The position numbers were made by a program, and so were the translations under genes. 64,000 nucleotides of DNA from Clostridia bacterium (lineage in GTDB: Bacteria; Bacillota; Clostridia; Christensenellales; UBA1242). The stretch is from positions 1-64,000 of the forward strand of contig JAFVTW010000007.1 of the NCBI GenBank assembly GCA_017503005.1. The letters are read 5' to 3'. Positions 10,787 through 19,382 of this stretch are shown piece after piece (the stretch's first letter is position 1; each line of letters opens with the position of its first letter). Below the pieces are notes generated by a model. That model ran no database searches, was not told where the DNA came from, and worked only from the letters and a program-made list of their open reading frames with translations.

Positions 10787-10813
10787 GAAAAAAAAGACAC
10801 AAATTTGTGTCTT
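10787..10813 (-). terminator. Terminator of recO
   Basis: AAGACACAAATTTGTGTCTT palindrome followed by a T-tract on the minus strand; its right arm overlaps the recO stop. Confidence 0.8.
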
Positions 10814-11528
10814 ATTTTAATGACTTTAATGTAGTTCCTAATCTTAGTTGTAAATTATGCTTTAAAACGGTCAAAATAGAAATATAGACTTCGTCTTTTT
10901 GCTTGATAGAACTAAGTGAGGCAAAGTCAGTATTGTTGATAATATTTAATACTGCAAATTGCTGACGAGTAAGTTTAGTAGAATTTGCACTCTTACAAGT
11001 AGCACATTCTAACTCACCCATTTCCATATTAATATACACATCGCCAACAAACTTTAACCCACACTCACTACAACAATCAAAAGATAACCCATAACCTATT
11101 TTGTTTAGTGCAGTAAGTATAAATTTAATCATCGCAACATAATCATTGCAGTTAGAAAATTCTAAAGTTTTAAGATAATTTATAAGGGTAATAAACCACA
11201 GTTCATCTGGAACATTTTGAATAATTATGCTACTAATCTCTAATCCCAAAAAACCAGCAATAGATTTGTTGTAATTAGAAATTATATTATAAAAGCTCTC
11301 AATCTGCATACACTCTGTAATTGTATAAAAACCATTTTTACTAGTAGCTACAAATTCTGCAAAACAAAAAGGCATGGCAGCAAACTTTAATTTTGCCTTG
11401 TCTTGATTGACACCCTTTAGAGTGGCAGTAAGTATTCCTAATTCCAAAGTGAATATAGTCAACAACTTATCTTTGTCTTTGTAATCAACAGCCTTTAAAA
11501 CTATACCATTAAACTTGATCTGTTCCAA
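10812..11528 (-). CDS. recO: DNA repair protein RecO
   Basis: 238 residues. It has an N-terminal OB fold (FNGIVLKAVDYKDKDKLLTIF, a classic RecO opening) and a C-terminal helical part with a zinc site CSECGLKF...CATCKS (about residues 153-178). It loads RecA onto SSB-coated DNA together with RecR. The start is TTG at 11528: no ATG or GTG exists at the right place, AAGGAAG lies 12 bases upstream, and the first residues MEQIKFNGIVLK fit the family. The start overlaps the end of yqzL by 20 bases, so the two are probably translationally coupled. Confidence 0.93.
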   Translation of the reverse strand: MEQIKFNGIVLKAVDYKDKDKLLTIFTLELGILTATLKGVNQDKAKLKFAAMPFCFAEFVATSKNGFYTITECMQIESFYNIISNYNKSIAGFLGLEISSIIIQNVPDELWFITLINYLKTLEFSNCNDYVAMIKFILTALNKIGYGLSFDCCSECGLKFVGDVYINMEMGELECATCKSANSTKLTRQQFAVLNIINNTDFASLSSIKQKDEVYISILTVLKHNLQLRLGTTLKSLK

Positions 11529-11628
11529 CTAAGTTATTATCTTCCTTTAATGCATTGTAAAGTAAATAATAACTAATCTCACCTGTTTGACTAAATAACT
11601 TCCAACAAGTTTCACACATTTCTTCCAT
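11509..11628 (-). CDS. yqzL: YqzL-family small protein
   Basis: A 39-residue gene. AGGAG lies 7 bases before the ATG at 11628. The core WKLFSQTGEISYYLLYNAL (residues 9-27) is the YqzL signature known from Bacillus (WxxFSQTGxxxxYLL). YqzL genes lie between era and recO in Firmicutes, exactly as here. The function is unknown. It carries two Cys residues (5 and 8) ahead of the core, which I do not recall from Bacillus YqzL. Confidence 0.88.
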   Translation of the reverse strand: MEEMCETCWKLFSQTGEISYYLLYNALKEDNNLVGTDQV

Positions 11629-11725
11629 AACAAACTCCTATCGAATATTTATTATATTATGTGTAGAAACTTAGATTATTAGTATAAAACCCAGTAAAAT
11701 TAGTTAAAATTCAATAAAAATTTGA

Positions 11726-13153
11726 TTATTTATCTAATTCTTTTACATCATATCCCAAATCAGATATTACGGATTGTTTATTTCTCCAACCTTCTTTCAC
11801 CTTAACAAATAGGCTTAAAAACACCTTTTTATCGACTAATTTTTCAATATCTACTCTAGCTTTTGAGCCTATTTCTTTCAACATTGAACCATGTTTGCCT
11901 ATTATTATTTGTTTGTGAGAATTTTTTTCACAAATAATATCACAGTTTATGTCAATAACATTGGACTTTTCGTCAAATTGTGTAACTTCAACTGCTACAC
12001 CATGTGGTATTTCATCTTGTAATAACCACAATGTTTTTTCTCTAATCAGTTCACTAATCATAAATCTAAGTGATTTATCTGTATATTCGTCTCTATCAAA
12101 ATACAAAATATCGTCTTTTAGATATTTTTTTATTTCATTTAATACTACATCAATATTTCTCTTTTTGAAAGAAGAAACAGGAATAATACTTTTAACAAAA
12201 GTTAACTTGTTTAATTCAGCTAATTGCGGATATAATTTTTCAAAATTTGTTAGGTCTGTTTTTGTAACTACCAACATCAAATTTTCTGTACCCTTAAATG
12301 TTGTTATAAAATCTATATCTTTTTGTTTGATACATTTTGAACCATCGACACAAAGCAATACAACATCTACACCAGACCTTGCTGACTTTACACTTTTTTG
12401 CATAAACTCATCTAACTTGTTGTTTGTAGTATTGATACCTGGGGTATCAGTAAACACAATTTGTGTATCGTCATCATTGTATATACCAACTATATTATTT
12501 CTAGTTGTTTGAGGCTTAGGTGATACAATAGAAACCTTAGTACCTAATATTGCATTTAATAATGTACTCTTACCTGCATTTGGTCTACCCATGATAGCCA
12601 CAAATCCACTCTTAAAACTCATAATTTTCTCCAAAGTTATATTTGTATATTTATAATTATTTTTGTATATTATACTTTCTAAAATTAGCTCTTCTTTTTT
12701 TCTCATAAGCTTTTTATCTTTCTCATCAATATGGTCATAACCTAACAAATGCAACAATCCGTGCACACTTAGGTAACAAATTTCTCTAACCTTAGTTGTA
12801 CCATATTTTCTAGATTGAGATATACATCTAGGCAAACAAATTATAATATCACCTAACATAATATTTCCCGTTTCCGGATTGATATCATAAGGAAAATTTT
12901 TCTTAGAAAGTTTTTTATCTATAATTGCACCATCATCACCCAACAATGTAGGAAAGGATAAAACATCAGTAACTTTATTAATTCCTCTCGCTTGTTTATT
13001 TAACTTTTTAATTTGTAATCTAGAAACAAAAGACATATTTAATTCAATATTTTTTGATGATAATTTCAATACATCTTCACCTGCACATAGTGCCTGTGTA
13101 ATATTGTCTAAATACTTCTTTGCTTTCTTTTCATTTTGATAATTTATTAACAT
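11726..13153 (-). CDS. ybeY-era: YbeY endoribonuclease fused to Era GTPase
   Basis: A single 475-residue frame. Residues 1-177 are YbeY: HGLLHLLGYDH (131-141) supplies the three zinc His of this 16S rRNA maturation/quality-control RNase. Residues 178-475 are Era: G1 GRPNAGKST (about 189-197), DTPGI, TKTD, and a C-terminal KH domain with IIIGKHGSMLKEIG, which binds the 3' end of 16S rRNA. Both parts look complete and functional. An internal ATG at 12622, preceded by GGAG, could also give Era alone. Normally the two are separate neighbouring genes, often with dgkA/cdd between them. Confidence 0.93.
   Translation of the reverse strand: MLINYQNEKKAKKYLDNITQALCAGEDVLKLSSKNIELNMSFVSRLQIKKLNKQARGINKVTDVLSFPTLLGDDGAIIDKKLSKKNFPYDINPETGNIMLGDIIICLPRCISQSRKYGTTKVREICYLSVHGLLHLLGYDHIDEKDKKLMRKKEELILESIIYKNNYKYTNITLEKIMSFKSGFVAIMGRPNAGKSTLLNAILGTKVSIVSPKPQTTRNNIVGIYNDDDTQIVFTDTPGINTTNNKLDEFMQKSVKSARSGVDVVLLCVDGSKCIKQKDIDFITTFKGTENLMLVVTKTDLTNFEKLYPQLAELNKLTFVKSIIPVSSFKKRNIDVVLNEIKKYLKDDILYFDRDEYTDKSLRFMISELIREKTLWLLQDEIPHGVAVEVTQFDEKSNVIDINCDIICEKNSHKQIIIGKHGSMLKEIGSKARVDIEKLVDKKVFLSLFVKVKEGWRNKQSVISDLGYDVKELDK
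12620..12632 (-). promoter_or_regulatory. Internal ribosome site and start codon for free Era
   Basis: GGAG (12632-12629), a 6-base spacer and ATG (12622-12620) inside the fused gene. This ATG begins MSFKSGFVAIMGRPNAGK, the normal Era N-terminus. It would yield a 298-residue Era, the family's usual length. Confidence 0.55.
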
Positions 13154-13156
13154 TGT

Positions 13157-14275
13157 TTATCCTTCGATTTTTATATTTATTTGTAAATATGTAGTTACAT
13201 AATACTTGTTATTCACTTTTGAAATTTTGGTAATTTCATTGTCAACATTGACACCTTTTGGCAACTTAGAATAAGCTAAAACCTTACTCTTTTCCACCAA
13301 AGATTCCTTATAATCTTCAAAGTTTTTTGAAACCACTTTTTCTTCAATTTCGGTGTATATTTCCCTATTCAATTTAATAGGCAAGAACATATTTTCAAAT
13401 ACATACTCATTATACACTTTTTTTTCGTACTTTTCAAACTTTACATTGTTTGTCTTAAAAAATATTTTACTATTAAACACATCATAATAAGAAATTACTT
13501 GTTTATTGCCTGTAGGCACATACACCTTTTCCTCTTCATCAAAATCTGCAACACCACTAATCCACCCAGTTGCCTCTATTGTTGCTATAGGTTGTAATTG
13601 TACCAGCTTACCACTTGATAACATTGTAATAGGCTCAACCAAAACATCTCCCTTTTTCACAATATCACCAACACAAACTTTTGCCACACCCTGAACAACA
13701 TTTATTTTATTTATCAACATATTAGTATCTGCACAAATCGGCGAAAAGTTATCAACAATCAACTCTTTTTCTTTGATGTTTACAATCAAATTTGTTCCCT
13801 TTTTCACTACAGAAACCAAACTCACTTCCTCAAACTCTGTCTTAATATACTGTTCAATTTCTTCATTTGATACTGTATTTACTTTATTTGTTGAAACACC
13901 TATTAGGTTTAAAGATTCAATTATTTCAACATCATCAATCTTATTATTTCCCAAAACATCTATTTTTAATGTAATATTGCCAATTAACACACCTATAACA
14001 ATCGAGGCTATAATACCGGCATACAATCCTATATTGCGAATAAAAGTAGACAAAAACCAGCCAAAATTGTATGTTTTATGCTTGCTCACTTTGTATTCTT
14101 TAAAAAAATTAAGTCTATTTGCCTTTACATAGTCCTTTAACGATAATGAAAACTCACATTTTTTATAACTATGTCGTCTAAAATTATAAAGAACGATACC
14201 ATTTGCATCTAAATTTTTAAATAATCTATCAAAATTCAACCCCTCTATCACCAGGGTATAACTGTACTTTTTCAT
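13157..14275 (-). CDS. yqfD: Sporulation protein YqfD
   Basis: 372 residues. A cytosolic N-terminal domain (KYSYTLVIEGLNFDRLF), one transmembrane helix near residues 85-108 (FIRNIGLYAGIIASIVIGVL), and an extracytoplasmic part with repeated small beta domains (VLGNNKIDDVEIIESLNLIG; VKKGDVLVEPI). This is the YqfD architecture, a mother-cell sporulation membrane protein. It sits three bases after yqfC and just upstream of ybeY-era. In most Firmicutes phoH lies between yqfD and ybeY; it is absent here. Confidence 0.9.
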   Translation of the reverse strand: MKKYSYTLVIEGLNFDRLFKNLDANGIVLYNFRRHSYKKCEFSLSLKDYVKANRLNFFKEYKVSKHKTYNFGWFLSTFIRNIGLYAGIIASIVIGVLIGNITLKIDVLGNNKIDDVEIIESLNLIGVSTNKVNTVSNEEIEQYIKTEFEEVSLVSVVKKGTNLIVNIKEKELIVDNFSPICADTNMLINKINVVQGVAKVCVGDIVKKGDVLVEPITMLSSGKLVQLQPIATIEATGWISGVADFDEEEKVYVPTGNKQVISYYDVFNSKIFFKTNNVKFEKYEKKVYNEYVFENMFLPIKLNREIYTEIEEKVVSKNFEDYKESLVEKSKVLAYSKLPKGVNVDNEITKISKVNNKYYVTTYLQINIKIEG

Positions 14276-14277
14276 TA

Positions 14278-14550
14278 TTACACCATATCATAAGAAAAAC
14301 TGTTAAACTTACCAACAACTACAGCCTCTTTCTTACCCATTTCCTTGATAGCCAAACCTTCGCCAACAACTATAAAATATTTATTTTTTAGCTTCAATGT
14401 AAGTTTTTCACTAGAATATACCAGTATTTTTATATAATTTTGGACAAATATTGCCCTATTACTCAAAATAGTACACTTAAATTCACCTGTAAAAGTAGAT
14501 ATATCTAAATCCAAATGATTAGCTAATTCTTTAAAAATCATACCATACAC
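14278..14550 (-). CDS. yqfC: Sporulation protein YqfC (YabP/YqfC family)
   Basis: About 90 residues of mostly beta structure. The middle segment (VQNYIKILVYSSEKLTLKL) and the end (YFIVVGEGLAIKEM, then VVGKFNSFSYD) follow the YabP/YqfC pattern. It is transcribed with yqfD. The GTG at 14550 is the longest start; the ATG at 14541, nine bases inside, has GGGTG before it and is equally likely. Confidence 0.85.
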   Translation of the reverse strand: MYGMIFKELANHLDLDISTFTGEFKCTILSNRAIFVQNYIKILVYSSEKLTLKLKNKYFIVVGEGLAIKEMGKKEAVVVGKFNSFSYDMV

Positions 14551-14603
14551 CCATAATTATATTAATAATATATATTCGAATACGATCATTTTTTAGAACA
14601 AAA

Positions 14604-14635
14604 CAAAAAAAGACCAAGATTATTTATCTTGATCT
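14604..14635 (-). terminator. Terminator overlapping the end of the 221-residue membrane-anchored protein gene
   Basis: AGACCAAGAT / ATCTTGATCT with a 5-base loop and a T7 tract on the minus strand. The stem includes the last coding bases. yqfC-yqfD-era would therefore need their own promoter or read-through. Confidence 0.7.
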
Positions 14636-15285
14636 TCTTTTTTAGCTAATACATTTGCCATCATTAAAACTTTCATTTCCTTGCTCATAGTTCTAAATTC
14701 TTCTCCTACTGAGCTATCTTCTTGGAAATCATCTAATTCAATGCCACTGCCTTTATTATTTGTAGAATTACCACCTAATTCTAAACTACTTAGTATAGAA
14801 GCAGTTGTATCTTTAGGAACAGAGAATAAGCCATCATCTTCTTCCTCATCATCTAAAATATGTACTGATTTCTTTTTTATACCCAAAATAATAGCAGCTT
14901 GTTCTTCTGCAGGATCAGTAGGAACTGCAGAATTTATATCTTTTCTCAACTCGTCCAAAGTGATAGGTTTCACTTCTTTTCTTTGTTCTTCTTTAAGTTT
15001 CTTGGTTTCTTCTGCTTTTTTAGCCTCGTCATCTTTGATCATTAATGACTTTATGTACTCTTCAGCCTGATTTGAAACTTGTTCCATTACTTCCTTAGCT
15101 TCTTTTTCTAAAGCATCTTTTTCAGCTTTGGATTTTTTTAACTCCTCAGCCTCAGCCTTTTTTGCAGCTTCTTCTTGTTTTCTCTTTTCAGTTGTAATTT
15201 TGTCTGTATTTCTTGAAAACAAACAAATCAAAACAAACATAACTACTACAATAGCTACTACTATAATAATCTCAGTTGTGCCCAT
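14620..15285 (-). CDS. Membrane-anchored coiled-coil protein of unknown function
   Basis: 221 residues. One N-terminal transmembrane helix (residues 4-24), then a Lys/Glu/Ala-rich coiled coil to about 110, then an acidic low-complexity tail (ILDDEEEDDGLF, GIELDDFQEDSS). No family recognised. It starts two bases after floA, with AAGGA at the floA stop, and occupies the place of yqfB in Bacillus. Its single-pass plus coiled-coil build suggests a partner of the FloA/NfeD membrane microdomain pair; this is inference from position. Confidence 0.7.
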   Translation of the reverse strand: MGTTEIIIVVAIVVVMFVLICLFSRNTDKITTEKRKQEEAAKKAEAEELKKSKAEKDALEKEAKEVMEQVSNQAEEYIKSLMIKDDEAKKAEETKKLKEEQRKEVKPITLDELRKDINSAVPTDPAEEQAAIILGIKKKSVHILDDEEEDDGLFSVPKDTTASILSSLELGGNSTNNKGSGIELDDFQEDSSVGEEFRTMSKEMKVLMMANVLAKKEDQDK

Positions 15286-15287
15286 TA

Positions 15288-16307
15288 TTATTCCTTATCT
15301 GATTTATGTTTTTTAGAACTTCTATCTCCTGCACCTAAAGAATTTCTCATATTTGTATCTGCCAAAAGGTTTTGCATTTTGTAATAATCCATTACACCAA
15401 TTTGACCTTTTGTAAATGCAGTAGAGATTGCTCTAGGAACTTCACTTTCTGCATCAAGTAAATTTGCTCTCATTTCTTGGGTTTTTGCCCTCATTTCTTG
15501 TTCTGCAGCTATAGCCATAGCTCTTCTTTCTTCTGCCTTTGCTTGAGCAATTTGCATATCAGCTTCTGCTCTTTCAGCTTGAAGTTTTGCACCTATGTTA
15601 CGGCCCACATCAATATCTGCAATATCAATACTTAAAATAGTAAATGCTGTACCACTGTCCAAACCTTTGTCTAACACAGTTTTACTAATCAAATCAGGAT
15701 TTTCTAATACATCTTCATGTGAATCAGCAGAACCAACAGTTGTAACGATACCCTCACCTACACGGGCAATAATTGTATCTTCACCAGCACCACCAATCAA
15801 TTTGTTAATGTTACTTTGCACAGTAACCCTAGCTTTAACTCTTAATTCAATACCATTTTTTGCAAAAGCAGAAATTTCTGGAGTTGTAATAACTACTGGA
15901 TTTACACTTTGCTTAACAGCTGCTAAAATATCACGGTTTGCAAGGTCGATAGCTTTTGCAGTTTCTACTGTTAATGAAATTTTTGCACCGTGAGCAGTAA
16001 TCAAAGCATCTACAACTCTTTCTACATTACCACCTGCCATATAGTGTGTTTCTAGGTCATCAATTGTTAATTGAACACCTGCTTTCTTAGCATTGATGTA
16101 ACTATCAACAACCATACCAACTTCAATATGTCTCAATTTCATACCGATTAATCTAATAGCTGAAATATGAGCACCAGAAACCATAGCTTTAATCCATACA
16201 CCAACTGGTACAATTCCTATAAATACTGCAATCAAAATCACAGCGATGCCTAAAACGGCTAACCAAACATATAAGGCTGTATCAACAGCATTTAACATAC
16301 TTAACAT
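15288..16307 (-). CDS. floA: Flotillin-like protein FloA
   Basis: 339 residues (UPF0365/YqfA family, usual length about 330). An N-terminal membrane hairpin ([22 protein letters not shown]), then the SPFH-like domain with the family segment [20 protein letters not shown], then an Ala/Glu-rich coiled coil ([20 protein letters not shown]). It organises functional membrane microdomains. AAAGGAGA precedes the ATG. It follows nfeD, as in Bacillus yqeZ-yqfA. Confidence 0.95.
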   Translation of the reverse strand: MLSMLNAVDTALYVWLAVLGIAVILIAVFIGIVPVGVWIKAMVSGAHISAIRLIGMKLRHIEVGMVVDSYINAKKAGVQLTIDDLETHYMAGGNVERVVDALITAHGAKISLTVETAKAIDLANRDILAAVKQSVNPVVITTPEISAFAKNGIELRVKARVTVQSNINKLIGGAGEDTIIARVGEGIVTTVGSADSHEDVLENPDLISKTVLDKGLDSGTAFTILSIDIADIDVGRNIGAKLQAERAEADMQIAQAKAEERRAMAIAAEQEMRAKTQEMRANLLDAESEVPRAISTAFTKGQIGVMDYYKMQNLLADTNMRNSLGAGDRSSKKHKSDKE

Positions 16308-16332
16308 ATATTATCTCCTTTATTGCCTTAAG

Positions 16333-16872
16333 TTATTTTGTTTTTCCATTTATGCCATTAGCTGATTTTACAATAATTTTATCAGCTTGAATTTCTACAA
16401 TTTGAATTTTTTCACCCTTTGAAATGAATTCACCATTGGTTCTACCTTCATAGGTTTCACCATTATAGTCAAATTTTCCACTAGGTTTAAATTCTGTTGT
16501 AGCAAATGTAACTTTGCCTAGCATTTTTAGCAACTTTTTATCATCACTACCATAATTTACTGAAATACTAGTTTTACTCTCAATCAGTGGACTTCTTCTA
16601 ATTGCACCAGCCCTTGCTGAAATAAGCATAATAAGTATAGCCAAAACTACCAAACTTACAGATGATAATAGCATAATCAAAAATTGATTAAGTGTAGCCC
16701 CCATAATCATACGAGCAACAATACCACCTATTGATAATGTTAGACCAGTGATTCCAAATACACCAAATCCTGGCACGAAAACTTCTACAATACATAACAA
16801 AATGCCGGCTAGCATAATTATCATAGGTATTGTACCAAAGCCCTCAAATAAAGTTACAACTTCACTCCACAT
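16333..16872 (-). CDS. NfeD-like membrane protein (short form)
   Basis: 179 residues from the ATG at 16872, which has GGAGG 5 bases upstream; the frame extends further upstream without a better start. Three or four transmembrane helices (IPMIIMLAGILLCIVEVF, FGVFGITGLTLSIGGIV, FLIMLLSSVSLVVLAIL) precede a C-terminal OB fold (GKFDYNGETYEGR, GEKIQIVEIQADKIIV). This is the short NfeD form without the ClpP-like protease domain. NfeD proteins pair with flotillins, and floA is next. Confidence 0.88.
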   Translation of the reverse strand: MWSEVVTLFEGFGTIPMIIMLAGILLCIVEVFVPGFGVFGITGLTLSIGGIVARMIMGATLNQFLIMLLSSVSLVVLAILIMLISARAGAIRRSPLIESKTSISVNYGSDDKKLLKMLGKVTFATTEFKPSGKFDYNGETYEGRTNGEFISKGEKIQIVEIQADKIIVKSANGINGKTK

Positions 16873-17032
16873 ATTAACCTCCACTAATAGATGTGTAGAA
16901 TATTGTTTTTTTAACACATATGTAGTATAACATAACATTTTCAAAAAATAAATACCCAATTTAAAGAAATTTTATTTATATATAAATATATGAATATTAT
17001 ATATATAATTTGATTCAATAAAATAACTACAA

Positions 17033-17114
17033 AAAAGCAAAAAGAGAGAAATTAAAATTCTCTCTTTTTGCTAAGGTTAAATATTTTGGAAACAAAATTA
17101 GGGAAATTTGTTCC
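17033..17114 (-). ncRNA. Candidate small RNA between promoter and terminator
   Basis: On the minus strand a TTGAAA-17-TATTAT promoter (17149-17121) predicts a start at the G at 17114. The transcript opens with a hairpin (GGAACAAATT / AATTTTGTTTCC, one bulge), has a 16-base unpaired linker (around AACCTTA) and ends in a strong terminator hairpin (AAAGAGAGAA / TTCTCTCTTT plus T-run). A 29-codon frame is present but has no ribosome site. No known family recognised. The NYN gene upstream ends in its own terminator, so this is a separate unit. Confidence 0.5.
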
Positions 17115-17120
17115 ATTAAT

Positions 17121-17149
17121 ATAATACCATAATACAATATATATTTCAA
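17121..17149 (-). promoter_or_regulatory. Predicted promoter of the candidate small RNA
   Basis: TTGAAA (17149-17144), 17 bases, TATTAT (17126-17121). Confidence 0.5.
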
Positions 17150-17193
17150 TACTTTTGTTGGCTTTAAAAAAATATATAGTTTTATATAAAAAC

Positions 17194-17221
17194 AAAAAAC
17201 TGCCACAATTAGCAGTTTTTT
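17194..17221 (-). terminator. Terminator of the NYN-domain gene
   Basis: AAAACTGC / GCAGTTTT stem with an 8-base loop, A-run on one side and T-run on the other. Confidence 0.85.
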
Positions 17222-17233
17222 GAAAATTAATAA

Positions 17234-18382
17234 TTATAGAGCATTTTTCATGTCATCAACGACATCTTGTAAATCGCTGAAGATTTGACGAATGTCTTCA
17301 TTTTCACTATAAATACCTTCACCCTTAGAATTTTCGCTTTCAATTAAGTTTTCGATATCACGAATTAATCTTAATTTTTCGTTCATGTTATCATTTGTTG
17401 TGAAGTCTAATTGATTGTATCTTGTTGTAATATCTTTTAAAACTTCTGACAAATCATAATCTTCGTCGAAACTTGGTGTATAGTTTGTATCATCAAATAC
17501 ATCATTGTCTTCTACAGGTTGTTTAGCAACAACTGTGATATCTTCATCATCAAAGTAAGAATCATAATCTTCTGGCTCTGGTTGAGGAGCAGGAGCTGGT
17601 TTTTGAACTCTCTTTGGAGCTGGAGCTGGAGCAGCTTTTGCTGGTTGAGGAGCAGGAGCTGGTGCTGGAGCTGGTTGAGCATACACTGGTTGAGCATACA
17701 CTGGTTGAGGTTGTACATATGTTACAGGTGCAGCTTGACGAACAACTCTTGTTCTAGGAGCTGGTTGTACATATTGTACTTCATCTTCATAGTCATAGTC
17801 ATCATATACAGGAGCAGCAGCTCTTCTTCTTGGAGCTGGAGCTGGTTCTGGAGCTCTCTTTGGAGCAGCAGCTTTTGTTGTTTTAGCAGCAGCTTTCTTC
17901 TTAGCAGCTGGTTTTTTAGTTTTAGCTGTATATGTTTCAACTTCTCTACCCATTGTTCTTAAGAAGATGTGTTCGTCAAACATATGAGCATTTACTTCTT
18001 GATAATCTGTATTGATATCAATTACAGATTTACCACAAGATTTAAGTTCTACTAATAATGGAATAAGATCTCCATCACCTGCTACAATACAGAAAGCATC
18101 AATGTCAGGTTTTGTATAGTTGATTCTAACAGCATCAACAATAATTCTATTGTCTAATTGACTGAATCTCTTTTTCAATCTCATGAAAGGTGCTGTTTCA
18201 TAACCATAGTTAGTAATGAATTCACTTAGGTATAAGTGTTTTCTATCGTTGTAACCATAGAATTTGCAATAAACGATTTCGCCATTGGTATTCAATTGGT
18301 CAAACAATTCTTCAACAGATTCTTTGCTGATTTTTACATTATCAACATCGATTAATAATGCAATTCTTCTATTTCTTGCCAT
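17234..18382 (-). CDS. NYN-domain (LabA/DUF88) putative ribonuclease with basic Pro/Ala tail
   Basis: 382 residues from the ATG at 18382 (AGGGGA upstream). Residues 1-150 are a NYN/PIN-like fold: the acidic active-site motifs LLIDVDNVK (about 7-15) and FCIVAGDGDLIPLL match metal-dependent RNases of this group. Next comes a histone-H1-like Lys/Ala/Pro stretch (about 170-210, KKPAAKKKAAAK), then a PAP/VYAQP repeat linker, and a C-terminal acidic helical region (last 90 residues). It lies 20 bases after the OGG gene and is probably co-transcribed with it. RNA target unknown. Confidence 0.85.
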   Translation of the reverse strand: MARNRRIALLIDVDNVKISKESVEELFDQLNTNGEIVYCKFYGYNDRKHLYLSEFITNYGYETAPFMRLKKRFSQLDNRIIVDAVRINYTKPDIDAFCIVAGDGDLIPLLVELKSCGKSVIDINTDYQEVNAHMFDEHIFLRTMGREVETYTAKTKKPAAKKKAAAKTTKAAAPKRAPEPAPAPRRRAAAPVYDDYDYEDEVQYVQPAPRTRVVRQAAPVTYVQPQPVYAQPVYAQPAPAPAPAPQPAKAAPAPAPKRVQKPAPAPQPEPEDYDSYFDDEDITVVAKQPVEDNDVFDDTNYTPSFDEDYDLSEVLKDITTRYNQLDFTTNDNMNEKLRLIRDIENLIESENSKGEGIYSENEDIRQIFSDLQDVVDDMKNAL

Positions 18383-18401
18383 AAAAAATATCCCCTTGTT
18401 T

Positions 18402-19241
18402 TTAATTATTTTTTTCTCTTTTTGAATAAAACAAATATTGCTGTGCATATCCCGACAAATTACCAAACATATTCACAAATTCATTGCGAACCTGAATGGC
18501 TGTTTTGTTGGAGTTTGGATAGAAATCAAGATACACCTTTCTTATCCAAGTATCCGTTGGGAACACATCTGTCTTGTAAAAGCCATATAGCAGAATACAA
18601 TCAGCAACCTTGTTACCCACACCTTTTAGCTCAGTTAAATATTTATTCGCTTCGTTTGATGTCATGGAATTAATTAATTTTAAATCAAACCCATTACATA
18701 ATTTTTGTATTGAACTAAACAAATATTCATCCCTGTATCCACATTTAATTTCGGTGAAAAATTGCTTTGGAATTTTACTTAACTCATTCAATGTAGGAAA
18801 AGCAAAGTATCCATCACATTTCTCGCCATAAGTTTCACAAATAGACTCTATAATTTTTTTAATTCGTGGTATGTTATTATTTTGTGAAATTAGGAAAGAA
18901 ATTATTGTTTCAATCGGGTCTTGTTTTAAAATTCTTATTCCTTCACCAAACGAAATAGCATCTTCAAGTATTGAGTTTTTACTTAGTTCTTGCTTTATTG
19001 TAGCATAATCTTTGTCTAAATCAAAGTAATTTACGAAATATTTTGCATTATCACAAATAAGTTTTGTGCCCTCTTTTTGACAAATAATTTGTGCTTTGTG
19101 GTTCAAACTGTACACCTCGTAGCCAAAAAGTGTAGGTTTAAATCTAAACACCTGACCACATTCTAGGGTCTGTTTTACATCAAAATCGGGTGTATTTGGT
19201 ATAAATATTTCGTTGCCTAAAACAGTATAATTTAAAGCCAT
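18402..19241 (-). CDS. 8-oxoguanine DNA glycosylase/AP lyase (OGG1 type)
   Basis: 279 residues. The N-terminal OGG domain (QTLECGQVFRF) is followed by the HhH-GPD fold: LKGVGNKVADCILLYGF carries the helix-hairpin-helix and the catalytic Lys (GNK), and VFPTDTWIRK carries the catalytic Asp. It excises oxidised guanine. Its ATG has no strong ribosome site (ATGGC after TTATAT). It is followed closely by the NYN gene. The related DNA-3-methyladenine glycosylase II is less likely because the OGG N-terminal domain is present. Confidence 0.9.
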   Translation of the reverse strand: MALNYTVLGNEIFIPNTPDFDVKQTLECGQVFRFKPTLFGYEVYSLNHKAQIICQKEGTKLICDNAKYFVNYFDLDKDYATIKQELSKNSILEDAISFGEGIRILKQDPIETIISFLISQNNNIPRIKKIIESICETYGEKCDGYFAFPTLNELSKIPKQFFTEIKCGYRDEYLFSSIQKLCNGFDLKLINSMTSNEANKYLTELKGVGNKVADCILLYGFYKTDVFPTDTWIRKVYLDFYPNSNKTAIQVRNEFVNMFGNLSGYAQQYLFYSKREKNN

Positions 19242-19318
19242 ATAATACCTTAAAAATATAATATATATTCTACATTATTAACCACAAATATAATAGCATA
19301 TTTCTAAAATTTTAACAA

Positions 19319-19349
19319 CAAAAAAATCGCTTGATTAAGCGATTTTTTG
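19319..19349 (-). terminator. Terminator of rplU-prp-rpmA
   Basis: AAAAAATCGCTT / AAGCGATTTTTT with a 4-base loop, 35 bases beyond the rpmA stop. Confidence 0.9.
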
Positions 19350-19382
19350 TTTTAGTAAAATTCATTGAATTTTTGTTGCGAA

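Noticed and set aside
17660..17720. Short tandem repeats resembling a CRISPR or minisatellite
   Set aside because: They encode VYAQP and PAP repeats inside the NYN gene and have no spacers or cas genes; no CRISPR array was seen in the window.
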